The notes: generated from the sequence alone by a model not told the origin. A DNA stretch of 6,783 nt from Prevotella sp. CAG:1031 (GCA_000431215.1 HF985618.1:28080-34862), one strand, 5' to 3'; shown: positions 1-6,783, counted from the stretch's first letter. A program made the numbers and translations.

Positions 1-365
1 TCGTAGTCGCCCATTTTAGATATATTGCCGTTGGGCGCGATTGTTACCGAGGGAAGATAGGCAAGTTTCGCACCTTTGAGCTGGGCATTGGCGATGTCGA
101 CGTTGAGTTTGGCATTCTGGAGGTTTACATTGTTCTCCAGAGCTTGATTTATGAGATCCTGCAGGGTAGGGTCAGTGAAAACAGTCCGCCAGTCGAGATT
201 GCCGAATGCGGCTGAGTCAACGCCCTGCTCGCGAGCTTCACCGTAAGCTTTGGCCAAAGCGCTGTCTTCGGTCGGAAGCTCGTATTTCTTATATATGTTA
301 CAGCTGCCGAGCATCGCGATGCTCAGCCCGGCGGCTGCAATGAGGATTATTCTGTTTGATTTCAT
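1..365 (-). CDS. Outer-membrane efflux lipoprotein, OprM/NodT (TolC-like) family, N-terminal part
   Basis: This is the outer-membrane channel of the tripartite efflux pump encoded just upstream. Only 121 codons are in the window and the 3' part lies off the left edge; family members are usually about 450-480 aa. The start at 365 gives a short basic N-terminus (MKSNR), a hydrophobic stretch and a lipobox LGSC with Cys22, so the protein should be a lipid-anchored lipoprotein. After it comes the family's typical opening, W59-R-x-x-F-x-D-x-x-L with the NQALENNVNLQNAKLN helix (about 73-88), which begins the TolC-like alpha-barrel repeat. The gene starts 22 nt after the pump stop codon, so it is the third gene of the operon. 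No Shine-Dalgarno is visible, as is common in Bacteroidota. The family call is firm; substrate and exact orthologue are unknown. Confidence 0.92.
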   Translation of the reverse strand, partial: MKSNRIILIAAAGLSIAMLGSCNIYKKYELPTEDSALAKAYGEAREQGVDSAAFGNLDWRTVFTDPTLQDLINQALENNVNLQNAKLNVDIANAQLKGAKLAYLPSVTIAPNGNISKMGDY

Positions 366-387
366 TTCAGTGATGATGGTGAGTAGA

Positions 388-3300
388 TTAGTGAGAGTAC
401 TGCTCGATTTCGGCTTCGATGCCTTCGTTGTTGGTGTCTTTCCAGGTCATCGGGGTGAATTTCTCCTGAATCTGCTGGCAGATCACATAGAGCGCAGGCA
501 CGATGAAAATCTGGAGGATCATACCGATAAGCATGCCGCCGATTGAACCTACACCGAGAGCACGGTTACCGTTAGCGCCTACACCCGATGCGAACATCAT
601 AGGCAGAAGTCCGATAATAAGTGCCAGAGATGTCATGAGAATAGGACGCAGACGTGCTGTGGCTCCTTGAATTGCGGCATTGATGATCGACATGCCGGTG
701 CGACGGCGCTCGAGAGCGAATTCAACGATAAGAATCGCGTTCTTGGCCAACAGACCGATAAGCATGATCAGCGCGATCTGGAGATAGATATTGTTGTCGA
801 CACCGAAGATCTTGGCGAAGATGAAGGAACCCATGAGACCGAACGGAATCGAGAGAATAACAGCCCACGGAAGTATGTAGCTCTCATATTGGGCCGACAG
901 CAGAAGATAGACGAAGAGCAGACAGAGTCCGAAGATGATAGCGGTGGCATTGCTCGAGGTGTTGCCCTGCTCGCGTGTCATACCCGAATACTCATAGCTG
1001 TAGCCCTGAGGGAGGGTTTCGGCTGCGACTCGTTCGATGGCTGCCAGTGCATCGCCTGACGAGAATCCCTGTGCGGGATTACCTGTTACAGAAATCGACT
1101 GGAACATATTGAAGCGGTTCAGCAGGTCGGGCCCGTATACACGGGTCAGTGTCACAAAGTTCGATATTGATGCCATCTCGGAGCCGTTGCGTACTTTGAT
1201 GGAGTTTAGGGTCTCGGGGCTGACTCGGGCTTCGGGACTGGCTTGCATCATTACTCGGTAAAGTTTGCCGAAACGGTTGAAGTTGCTGACATACATACCG
1301 CCATAATAACCCTGCAGGGTTGACAGAATGTCTTTAGGCGACAGGCCGGCCTGTTTACACTTTGCGGCGTCGATGTCGACCTGATACTGAGGGAATGTCG
1401 GGTTGAACGTGGTGTAGGCCATCTGGATTTCGGGCTGTGCGTTGAGTTGCGCAAGGAATCCCTGAACTACGGCAAAGAAGTCATTAATGTTGCCGCCTGT
1501 GCGGTCTTGCATCTTGATTTCGAAACCGTTCGTAACAGAGTAGCCGGAGATCATAGGCGGCGCGAACATCACGACATTACCATTCTTGACGTTCTGTCCA
1601 ACCAAACCGTATAGCTGGGCGAGCACTGCGTCGGAGCTTTCGGCTTTCGAACGCTGTTCCCACGGTTTCAGCTTGATGATGAATGTGCCGTAGGTAGCGC
1701 CCTGACCGGCGAGGAAGCTGTAGCCGTTGATCATTGTGCGGCTCTCGATGGCAGGAACCGAGCCCAGAAGAGAGTCGACCTGATTCAGGGTCTCTGTTGT
1801 GCGCTCCTGCGATGTGCCCGGGGGCATATTGACCATTGCGAAAAGAGTGCCGGTGTCTTCGTTAGGCACAAGAGCTGTCGGAGTCGAATTCATGAGCCAC
1901 ACAAGTACGGCGACAGCCGCAGCCACGATGGCGATACTCGTATAGCGGCGTCCCATGAACCACTGGCTTATGCTCTTATAACCTGACAGGGTCTTGTTAT
2001 AAAGCTTCTCAAAAGCAACGTGGAACCGTTTCTGGAAAAGACCGACAAGAGTCAGAGCTCCGATGGCGCAGGCTGCGAGTCCTTCGGTAATATTTTCGAA
2101 GCTGAACCACCCCATAACCATAACCACAATAGTCGCGATAAGGAGAATAAAGGTTACGAAGGGCGGGAATGAGATTCTTACACGCTTTTTATAGCTCTCG
2201 ACGACGGCGTTTCCGGCTGCCGAATAGGCATCCTTAAGGCGATTCTTAAGAGTGGAGTCGGTGTTATGAGGCTTAAGGAAAACTGCGCATAGTGCCGGCG
2301 ATAGGGTAAGGGCGTTCAATGCCGAGAGGCCGATGGCTATGGCCATCGTCAGACCGAACTGGCGATAGAAGACACCTGATGTTCCGGGCATGAACGACAC
2401 CGGGATGAACACAAGCATCATCACAAGAGTGATCGAGATGATAGCGCCGCCGATTTCACTCATGGCGTCGATAGCGGCCTTTCGGGAGCTCGTGTAGCCG
2501 ACGTCGAGTTTGGCGTGGACAGCCTCGACGACCACAATCGCATCATCGACCACAATCGCGATCGCGAGCACCAGTGCGCTCAGCGTGATGAGGTTGACCG
2601 AGAATCCGATCAGATACATGAAGAAGAATGTACCGACAAGTGCCACCGGAATGGCAATAGCGGGGATAATTGTCGAGCGGAAATCCTGAAGGAAGAGATA
2701 GGTTACGAGGAACACGAGGATGAATGCCTCGAGAAGAGTCATCAGAACGTGGTGGATCGACGCATAAAGGAAGTCATTGTTGTTCATCGGGATCGCAACA
2801 CCGATTCCCGACGGAAGATCTTTCTTCATGTTGTCGACGAACTTCAGGCAGTCGTTGATGATGGCCGTGGCGTTAGAGCCGGCGGTCTGGAACACGATGG
2901 CTGTGACACCCGGACGTCCGTTGAATTGGCCGTGAAAGCCATAGGTGACTCGGCCGAGCTCAATCTCGGCAACATCGCCAAGACGGAGCACTTCTCCATT
3001 GGAGGTGGCCCGGACAACGATGTTTTCAAATTCTTCAGGCTGCACGAGTCGGCCGCGATATTTCATCGTATACTGGAATGTCTGGTTGCCCTGTTCGCCG
3101 AAGGCACCCGGAGCAGCTTCGATGTTCTGTTCTGCAAGGGCAGCGGTGACATCACCCGGCATCAGCTTATACTGAGCCATAACGTCGGGCTTGAGCCAGA
3201 TACGCATAGAATAATCGGCTCCCATGACCATCACATCGCCGACGCCGCTTACACGTTGTAACTGCGGAACGACGTTGATTTTCATGTAGTTCTCGATGAA

Positions 3301-3759
3301 CTCTTCGTTGTAGTTGCCGTTTTCGTCGTAGAGTGTGATGCCGATAAGCATCGAAGTCTGACGTTTCTGAGTAAGTACGCCGACCTGGACAACTTCGGCC
3401 GGTAGTAGATTCTGGGCTTTTGCCACACGGTTCTGCACGTCGATTGCGGCCATATCGGGGTCAAAACCCTGTTCGAAATAAACATTGATTGTTGCCGAAC
3501 CGGTATTTGTGGCCGTCGATTCCATATAGGTCATGCCTTCGGCGCCGTTTATCGACTCTTCGAGCGGTGCGATGACAGAATTTAGTACGGCCTGTGCGTT
3601 AGCGCCGTTATATGTGGTCGTGACTGAAATTGTTGGAGGTGCGATGTCGGGATATTGAGTCACCGGCAGAGCAGTCAGGCCGATGATACCGAGCAGGACG
3701 ATGAATATTGAGATCACCGTCGACAGCACCGGCCTATTTATAAATGTGTCTAATTTCAT
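388..3759 (-). CDS. AcrB-type RND (HAE-1 family) multidrug efflux permease with extra TM6-TM7 insertion
   Basis: This is the inner-membrane proton/substrate antiporter of a tripartite pump. It should work as a trimer that takes amphiphilic compounds from the periplasm or membrane and passes them to the outer channel. The N-terminus MKLDTFINRPV and TM1 (about 11-30) are typical of HAE-1. The proton-relay residues are all present: D405-D406 in TM4 (IVVDDAIVVVE), K1006 in TM10 (LLAKNAILIVE), and R1036 and T1043 in RLRPILMTS; they match AcrB D407, D408, K940, R971 and T978. Two large periplasmic porter/docking loops lie at about 31-335 and 625-935. At 1123 aa it is some 70 residues longer than AcrB (1049 aa). 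The excess is between TM6 and TM7 (about 505-577) and contains two more hydrophobic stretches, 531-552 and 558-575. The adaptor gene ends 48 nt upstream and the channel gene starts 22 nt downstream. The family is certain; substrate range is unknown. Confidence 0.97.
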   Translation of the reverse strand: MKLDTFINRPVLSTVISIFIVLLGIIGLTALPVTQYPDIAPPTISVTTTYNGANAQAVLNSVIAPLEESINGAEGMTYMESTATNTGSATINVYFEQGFDPDMAAIDVQNRVAKAQNLLPAEVVQVGVLTQKRQTSMLIGITLYDENGNYNEEFIENYMKINVVPQLQRVSGVGDVMVMGADYSMRIWLKPDVMAQYKLMPGDVTAALAEQNIEAAPGAFGEQGNQTFQYTMKYRGRLVQPEEFENIVVRATSNGEVLRLGDVAEIELGRVTYGFHGQFNGRPGVTAIVFQTAGSNATAIINDCLKFVDNMKKDLPSGIGVAIPMNNNDFLYASIHHVLMTLLEAFILVFLVTYLFLQDFRSTIIPAIAIPVALVGTFFFMYLIGFSVNLITLSALVLAIAIVVDDAIVVVEAVHAKLDVGYTSSRKAAIDAMSEIGGAIISITLVMMLVFIPVSFMPGTSGVFYRQFGLTMAIAIGLSALNALTLSPALCAVFLKPHNTDSTLKNRLKDAYSAAGNAVVESYKKRVRISFPPFVTFILLIATIVVMVMGWFSFENITEGLAACAIGALTLVGLFQKRFHVAFEKLYNKTLSGYKSISQWFMGRRYTSIAIVAAAVAVLVWLMNSTPTALVPNEDTGTLFAMVNMPPGTSQERTTETLNQVDSLLGSVPAIESRTMINGYSFLAGQGATYGTFIIKLKPWEQRSKAESSDAVLAQLYGLVGQNVKNGNVVMFAPPMISGYSVTNGFEIKMQDRTGGNINDFFAVVQGFLAQLNAQPEIQMAYTTFNPTFPQYQVDIDAAKCKQAGLSPKDILSTLQGYYGGMYVSNFNRFGKLYRVMMQASPEARVSPETLNSIKVRNGSEMASISNFVTLTRVYGPDLLNRFNMFQSISVTGNPAQGFSSGDALAAIERVAAETLPQGYSYEYSGMTREQGNTSSNATAIIFGLCLLFVYLLLSAQYESYILPWAVILSIPFGLMGSFIFAKIFGVDNNIYLQIALIMLIGLLAKNAILIVEFALERRRTGMSIINAAIQGATARLRPILMTSLALIIGLLPMMFASGVGANGNRALGVGSIGGMLIGMILQIFIVPALYVICQQIQEKFTPMTWKDTNNEGIEAEIEQYSH

Positions 3760-3807
3760 CTCAGTGTGATGATACGGAAAATAATAGGATGGGGTAGAAG
3801 AGATAAT

Positions 3808-5007
3808 TTATTTGGCCGGAGTGGCTTGCTGCTGAGCTGCGGCCTGTGCCTTCAAGTCTTCAGGTTTTACGGCTACTGGCGTAATGGCTTGTCCGTCGGC
3901 TTTAACGACTGTTCCGACACCCTCGACAACTATGCGCTGGCCGGGAGTCAGGCCTGAAGTGACGACGAATGTCTGGCCGTCAGAGTTCGCCTGGACGGTG
4001 ATAGGTGTCGATACGACTTTATTGCTGTCGTTGACAACGTATACAAAACGGCGATCCTGAAGCTCGTAAGTGGCACGCTGGGGAATAACAATTACATCAG
4101 ACTGATCTTTCGGAATGATGATATTTCCGCTTAGCCCACTGCGGAGAACCCCCGAAGGGTTCGAAAAAAGTGCGCGAACCGATGCAGCGCCTGTAGCCTG
4201 ATCGATGACACCGCTGACGGTGGCAACCTTACCGCGTTCGGGATAGAGCGAACCGTCGCTGAGGCGCAGTTCGACAGGGGGCATATCGGCGATGGCAGAA
4301 GCAAGCGAGCGGCTACCGTTGCCGGTCATCTGAAGAAGGTCTTTCTCGGTAAGAGAGAAATAAGCGTAGACCTGCGATATGTCGCTGACAGTTGTCAGAG
4401 GTTCCATTGAGGAAGGCGACGCGAGAGAACCTTCCTTGTTGGGGATTGAACCGACGACACCGCTCGAGGGAGCTGTAACGCTGCAATAGCTGAGATTCTT
4501 GCGGGCCTGAGCAAGGGCTGCCTGAGCCTGAGCCAGCGAAGCCTGTGCGCTGCGAAGGGTATTGTCGGCCATCTGCCATTCAAGTTCACTGATAATATTC
4601 TTGTCGTAGAGACGTCGTTTTGAGTCGGCTGTCAGTCGGGCATTGTCGAGCTGGGTACGTGCGGCATTGACATTCGCCTGAGCCTGCTCGACAGCAGCCT
4701 GAAAGGTTACCTGATCGAGTGAGAAAAGTAACTGGCCTTTAGCGACCGACTGGCCTTCGTCGACCCAAACGCGGGTGATGAAGCCCGTTACCTGAGGACG
4801 AATGGCAATATCGGTTTTACCCTTGATCGTTGCAGGATAGGATAGCTCACTTTCCGAGCTGCCTTTGCTGACGGTCATAACTTTAACTGCGGGAGCCTGC
4901 TGGCCCTGCGCTGCTTGCTGCTGGTCTCCTTTGGAGCCGCAAGCCGAGAACCCTGTCAAAAGGGTTAACGCTGAAACAATAGGGAAGAATCTTTTGATAC
5001 CTTTCAT
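3808..5007 (-). CDS. Periplasmic adaptor (membrane fusion) lipoprotein of RND efflux pump, AcrA/MexA type
   Basis: This adaptor bridges the RND permease and the outer-membrane channel. The chosen start at 5007 gives 399 aa with a basic, hydrophobic signal peptide and lipobox FSAC (Cys23), followed by a Gln/Ala-rich linker (29-39). The domain order is classical. The first lipoyl half is at about 67-98 (IAIRPQVTGFITRVWVDEG, LLFSLD). An Ala/Gln-rich coiled-coil hairpin spans about 101-168, with the AQAxxAxAQA pattern. The second lipoyl half is at about 169-198 (CSVTAPSSGVVG). A beta-barrel follows (about 205-300), then the membrane-proximal domain (about 305-375), and a low-complexity Ala/Gln tail. 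The frame stays open upstream to an ATG at 5070, but that start would bury the signal peptide behind a polar 21-residue extension and overlaps the likely -7 promoter box. This is the first gene of the operon. The family is certain; substrates are unknown. Confidence 0.97.
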   Translation of the reverse strand: MKGIKRFFPIVSALTLLTGFSACGSKGDQQQAAQGQQAPAVKVMTVSKGSSESELSYPATIKGKTDIAIRPQVTGFITRVWVDEGQSVAKGQLLFSLDQVTFQAAVEQAQANVNAARTQLDNARLTADSKRRLYDKNIISELEWQMADNTLRSAQASLAQAQAALAQARKNLSYCSVTAPSSGVVGSIPNKEGSLASPSSMEPLTTVSDISQVYAYFSLTEKDLLQMTGNGSRSLASAIADMPPVELRLSDGSLYPERGKVATVSGVIDQATGAASVRALFSNPSGVLRSGLSGNIIIPKDQSDVIVIPQRATYELQDRRFVYVVNDSNKVVSTPITVQANSDGQTFVVTSGLTPGQRIVVEGVGTVVKADGQAITPVAVKPEDLKAQAAAQQQATPAK

Positions 5008-5049
5008 TTCGTGTTGAATTATTCTAAGCTGTCTCGTGATTATATTAGC

Positions 5050-5065
5050 GGGTTGATAATAACCC
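5050..5065. repeat. Inverted repeat GGGTT-N6-AACCC at the efflux promoter
   Basis: Two perfect 5-bp arms (5050-5054 and 5061-5065) flank a 6-nt spacer, with a possible sixth G-T pair. The repeat sits immediately downstream of the minus-strand TAACTTTG box, over the predicted transcription start. A repressor operator would fit this place, but the arms are short and chance is possible. No regulator gene is in the window to pair with it. Confidence 0.35.
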
Positions 5066-5067
5066 TG

Positions 5068-5075
5068 CAAAGTTA
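5068..5075 (-). promoter_or_regulatory. Candidate -7 promoter box (TAACTTTG) for the efflux operon
   Basis: Read on the minus strand, TAACTTTG matches the Bacteroides -7 consensus TAnnTTTG exactly and lies about 60 nt before the adaptor start codon. Transcription would begin near 5060-5064, leaving a leader of about 55 nt. The expected -33 TTTG, 19-21 nt further upstream, is not present; that stretch is A/T only, so the promoter may be weak or need an activator. The location supports the ATG at 5007 over the one at 5070, which lies inside the box. Confidence 0.55.
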
Positions 5076-5105
5076 GCGATTTTTTTCACTATATATTATT
5101 AGTAA

Positions 5106-5139
5106 TTCGTCGGATTGGAATAATGAGCGTATATTTTTG
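5106..5139 (+). promoter_or_regulatory. Candidate groESL promoter (TTCG ... TATTTTTG)
   Basis: TATTTTTG at 5132-5139 fits the Bacteroides -7 consensus TAnnTTTG exactly. A one-mismatch -33 element, TTCG, lies at 5106-5109 with a 22-nt spacer, slightly longer than the usual 19-21. Transcription would start near 5144-5148 and give groES an untranslated leader of about 160 nt. An imperfect palindrome TTGACCAAAAGGCCAA (5137-5152) covers the predicted start. A weaker, closer box (TATATTTT, 5256-5263) cannot be excluded. Confidence 0.4.
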
Positions 5140-5305
5140 ACCAAAAGGCCAATCAATAGCTTTTTTAAGAGGTTAAACAAATCTATTGCGCGGATTGTTG
5201 TAAGAACGAGTATGCGACAAAATGGCAGACGATGTCAGTTTGGCACACTTTGTGTTATATTTTTTAGCGAAACTTAAAAATTCAACTCTAAATACTATAG
5301 GAACT

Positions 5306-5581
5306 ATGACAATCAAACCTCTGGCCGATCGCGTATTAATCGAGCCTACTCCCGCCGAGGAAGTAACGGTGGCAGGTATTATTATCCCTGATTCCGCAAA
5401 GGAAAAACCCCTTAAAGGCAAAGTTCTTGCAGCCGGCAACGGTACCAAAGATGAAGAGATGGTGCTTAAGGAAGGTGACGAAGTCCTCTACGGCAAATAT
5501 GCAGGCACTGAAATCGAACTCGACGGCAATAAATATCTTATCATGCGCCAGAGCGATGTTCTGGCAATTGTCAATGCTTAA
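5306..5581 (+). CDS. groES: GroES co-chaperonin (Hsp10)
   Basis: This is the 91-aa co-chaperonin whose heptameric ring caps GroEL in the cytoplasm and closes the folding chamber in an ATP-dependent cycle. The N-terminus MTIKPLADRVLIEP is the family signature. The mobile loop (about 17-34) carries the hydrophobic GroEL-contact tripeptide as III (25-27), where E. coli has IVL. It is followed by KEKPLKGKV, the roof-loop region GNGTKDEE, and the closing strands GDEVLYGKYAGTE and YLIMRQSDVLAIV. It is a little shorter than E. coli GroES (97 aa), as in other Bacteroidota. The frame is open upstream to an ATG at 5222, but the 28 extra residues resemble no GroES, so 5306 is chosen. AGGAA at 5299-5303 is only 2 nt from the ATG, too close for a standard Shine-Dalgarno. 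groEL follows after 12 nt. Confidence 0.99.
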   Translation: MTIKPLADRVLIEPTPAEEVTVAGIIIPDSAKEKPLKGKVLAAGNGTKDEEMVLKEGDEVLYGKYAGTEIELDGNKYLIMRQSDVLAIVNA

Positions 5582-5593
5582 AATCCAGAAATT

Positions 5594-6783
5594 ATGGCAA
5601 AAGAAATTCTTTTCAATATCAAAGCACGCGAAGAGCTTAAAAAGGGTGTCGACGCTCTTGCCGATGCCGTTAAGGTAACTCTTGGCCCGAAAGGCCGTAA
5701 TGTTATTATCGAAAAAAAGTTCGGCGCACCTCACATCACTAAAGACGGTGTGAGTGTTGCCCGTGAAGTCGAGCTTGAAGATGCCTTCCAGAATATGGGC
5801 GCTCAGCTCGTGAAGGAGGTTGCCTCGAAGACCGGCGATGATGCAGGTGACGGCACAACAACCGCTACCGTCCTTGCTCAGTCGATTATCGGTGTCGGTC
5901 TGAAGAATGTGGCCGCAGGTGCCAATCCGATGGATCTCAAGCGCGGTATCGACAAGGCTGTAGCGGCTGTTGTCGGACGCATCAAGGAGCTTGCCGAGCC
6001 CGTAGGTGACGATTTCAAGAAGATTGAAGATGTTGCACGCGTCAGCGCAAACAACGACGAAGCTATCGGACATCTCATTGCCGAAGCAATGAAGAAAGTC
6101 AAGAAAGAGGGTGTCATCACCGTCGACGAGGCCAAAGGCACCGAGACTTCTGTTGATATAGTCGAAGGTATGCAGTTCGACCGCGGCTACATCTCACCTT
6201 ATTTCGTCACTAACGGCGAAAAGATGGAGTGCGAGATGGAGCGTCCCGTTGTCCTTCTTTATGACAAGAAGATCTCGAACCTCAAAGATATGCTTCCGAT
6301 TCTTGAAGCATCGGCTCAGAACGGTCAGCCACTGCTGATCATTGCCGAAGATGTCGATCAGGAGGCTCTTGCCACTCTCGTTGTAAACCGTCTGCGTGGC
6401 TCTCTGAAAGTCTGTGCTGTCAAAGCTCCGGGCTTCGGTGATCGCCGCAAGGAAATGCTTGAGGACATCGCTATCCTCACCGGAGGCACCGTAATCAGCG
6501 AAGAGAAGGGCATGAAGCTCGAGAACGCACAGATGACCGACCTTGGCCGCGCAGAGAAGATTACTGTTAATAAGGAGAATACCACAATAGTGAACGGTCT
6601 CGGCAACAAAGAGGCAATCGCTGCCCGCGTCGCCCAGATCAAGTCGCAGATCGAGACTTCGAAGAGCGACTACGACAAGGAGAAGCTTCAGGAACGTCTT
6701 GCCAAACTCGCCGGCGGCGTTGCCGTTCTCCATATCGGCGCACCCAGCGAAGTTGAGATGAAAGAGAAGAAGGATCGCGTCGA
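5594..6783 (+). CDS. groEL: GroEL chaperonin (Hsp60), C-terminally cut by window edge
   Basis: This is the ATP-driven double-ring chaperonin that folds cytosolic proteins together with GroES. The window holds 396 complete codons of a family protein of about 545 aa. The equatorial ATP site is visible: LGPKG (30-34), D51 in TKDG, and GDGTTT (85-90, D86 equal to E. coli D87). The apical domain shows GMQFDRGYISPYF (192-204), with Y199, Y203 and F204 at the E. coli substrate/GroES-binding positions, and AVKAPGFGDRR (275-285). The lower intermediate domain begins with KLAGGVAV and EVEMKEKKDRV. The hydrolytic Asp (E. coli D398) would be encoded one or two codons beyond the right edge. SKTGDDAGDG and KMECEME are shared with Bacteroides GroEL. 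No Shine-Dalgarno is seen in the 12-nt gap after groES. The reading frame is intact throughout. Confidence 0.99.
   Translation, partial: MAKEILFNIKAREELKKGVDALADAVKVTLGPKGRNVIIEKKFGAPHITKDGVSVAREVELEDAFQNMGAQLVKEVASKTGDDAGDGTTTATVLAQSIIGVGLKNVAAGANPMDLKRGIDKAVAAVVGRIKELAEPVGDDFKKIEDVARVSANNDEAIGHLIAEAMKKVKKEGVITVDEAKGTETSVDIVEGMQFDRGYISPYFVTNGEKMECEMERPVVLLYDKKISNLKDMLPILEASAQNGQPLLIIAEDVDQEALATLVVNRLRGSLKVCAVKAPGFGDRRKEMLEDIAILTGGTVISEEKGMKLENAQMTDLGRAEKITVNKENTTIVNGLGNKEAIAARVAQIKSQIETSKSDYDKEKLQERLAKLAGGVAVLHIGAPSEVEMKEKKDRV

Larger units (their letters stand above)
5008..5305. promoter_or_regulatory. Divergent intergenic region between efflux operon and groESL
   Basis: This 298-nt, AT-rich non-coding stretch separates two start codons that point away from each other, so it should hold both operon promoters. 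Seen in it are a TAnnTTTG box on each strand, the inverted repeat GGGTT-N6-AACCC at 5050-5065, a short palindrome ATTAGTAAT at 5098-5106, and GATTGG/CCAATC arms (5113-5118 and 5149-5154) that flank the plus-strand box. No regulator gene, tRNA or terminator is visible. Frames that extend the two flanking genes into this region have no family-like sequence. Confidence 0.8.

Noticed and set aside
250..546. A 98-codon plus-strand open frame across the pump/channel gene junction
   Set aside because: It overlaps two well-supported minus-strand genes and their 22-nt gap and has no coherent domain.
2515..3261. A 248-codon plus-strand open frame opposite the RND pump gene
   Set aside because: It is rich in charged residues and His/Asp in a way typical of an antisense shadow, has no recognisable domain or start context, and lies wholly inside a conserved gene.
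4500..4560. Repetitive GCCTGAGCCTGAGC-like DNA in the adaptor gene
   Set aside because: It encodes the Ala/Gln heptad pattern of the coiled-coil hairpin and is expected in this family, not a separate repeat element.
5008..5070. Longer adaptor start at 5070
   Set aside because: It would add 21 polar residues before the signal peptide, and its ATG lies within the predicted -7 box, so it would not be in the transcript.
5111..5197. CGGATTG repeated at 5111-5117 and 5191-5197
   Set aside because: Two 7-mers 80 nt apart in a 298-nt region are too short to separate from chance.
5241..5255. Sigma-54-like TGGCAC motif upstream of groES
   Set aside because: The -12 half is GTGT instead of TTGC at the needed spacing, so only the -24 half matches; chance is likely.
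5256..5263. TATATTTT as a groES-proximal -7 box
   Set aside because: It has one mismatch to TAnnTTTG and no TTTG at 19-21 nt upstream; kept only as an alternative to the exact box at 5132-5139.
5222..5305. Longer groES start at 5222
   Set aside because: The added 28 residues match no GroES; the family begins at MTIKPLADRV.
5336..6073. A 245-codon minus-strand open frame opposite groES/groEL
   Set aside because: It is antisense to two highly conserved chaperonin genes, resembles no family I know, and spans their junction; it is explained by codon bias of the real genes.
6194..6733. A 179-codon minus-strand open frame opposite groEL
   Set aside because: It is also a shadow of groEL, with no promoter-like or family-like sequence.

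Overview
The window carries two divergent operons from a Bacteroidota genome, most likely order Bacteroidales. The lineage call rests on four things. GroES and GroEL read like Bacteroides-type chaperonins (for example the SKTGDDAGDGTTT stretch in GroEL and the short 91-residue GroES). Promoter-like motifs match the Bacteroides -7 consensus TAnnTTTG. Start codons lack good Shine-Dalgarno sequences. The pump has two lipoprotein components with Bacteroidota-like signal peptides. The intermediate GC content and reading style would suit Muribaculaceae, but that family-level guess is inference only.

Positions 1-5007 (minus strand, read right to left) hold a tripartite RND multidrug-type efflux operon in the order adaptor, pump, outer-membrane channel. 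The first gene is a periplasmic adaptor lipoprotein (AcrA/MexA type, 399 aa). The second is an AcrB-type HAE-1 inner-membrane proton/drug antiporter (1123 aa). The third is the N-terminal third of an OprM/NodT-type outer-membrane lipoprotein that runs off the left edge. Intergenic gaps are 48 and 22 nt, so co-transcription from one promoter upstream of the adaptor is expected. The pump would drive export with the proton motive force, the adaptor would seal it to the channel, and the channel would release substrate outside the cell. Substrates cannot be told from sequence.

Positions 5008-5305 are an AT-rich divergent intergenic region. It has a perfect TAnnTTTG box on each strand and a GGGTT-N6-AACCC inverted repeat next to the pump-side box. 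There is no local regulator gene and no CIRCE element.

Positions 5306-6783 (plus strand) hold groES (complete) and groEL (first 396 codons, cut by the right edge). They are 12 nt apart and form the usual GroES-GroEL chaperonin operon.

Most of the window is ordinary core and efflux biology. The strongest oddity is an approximately 70-residue insertion between TM6 and TM7 of the RND pump. It looks like an additional transmembrane hairpin, giving 14 rather than 12 predicted membrane segments. I found no mobile element, CRISPR array, RNA gene or clearly novel system.
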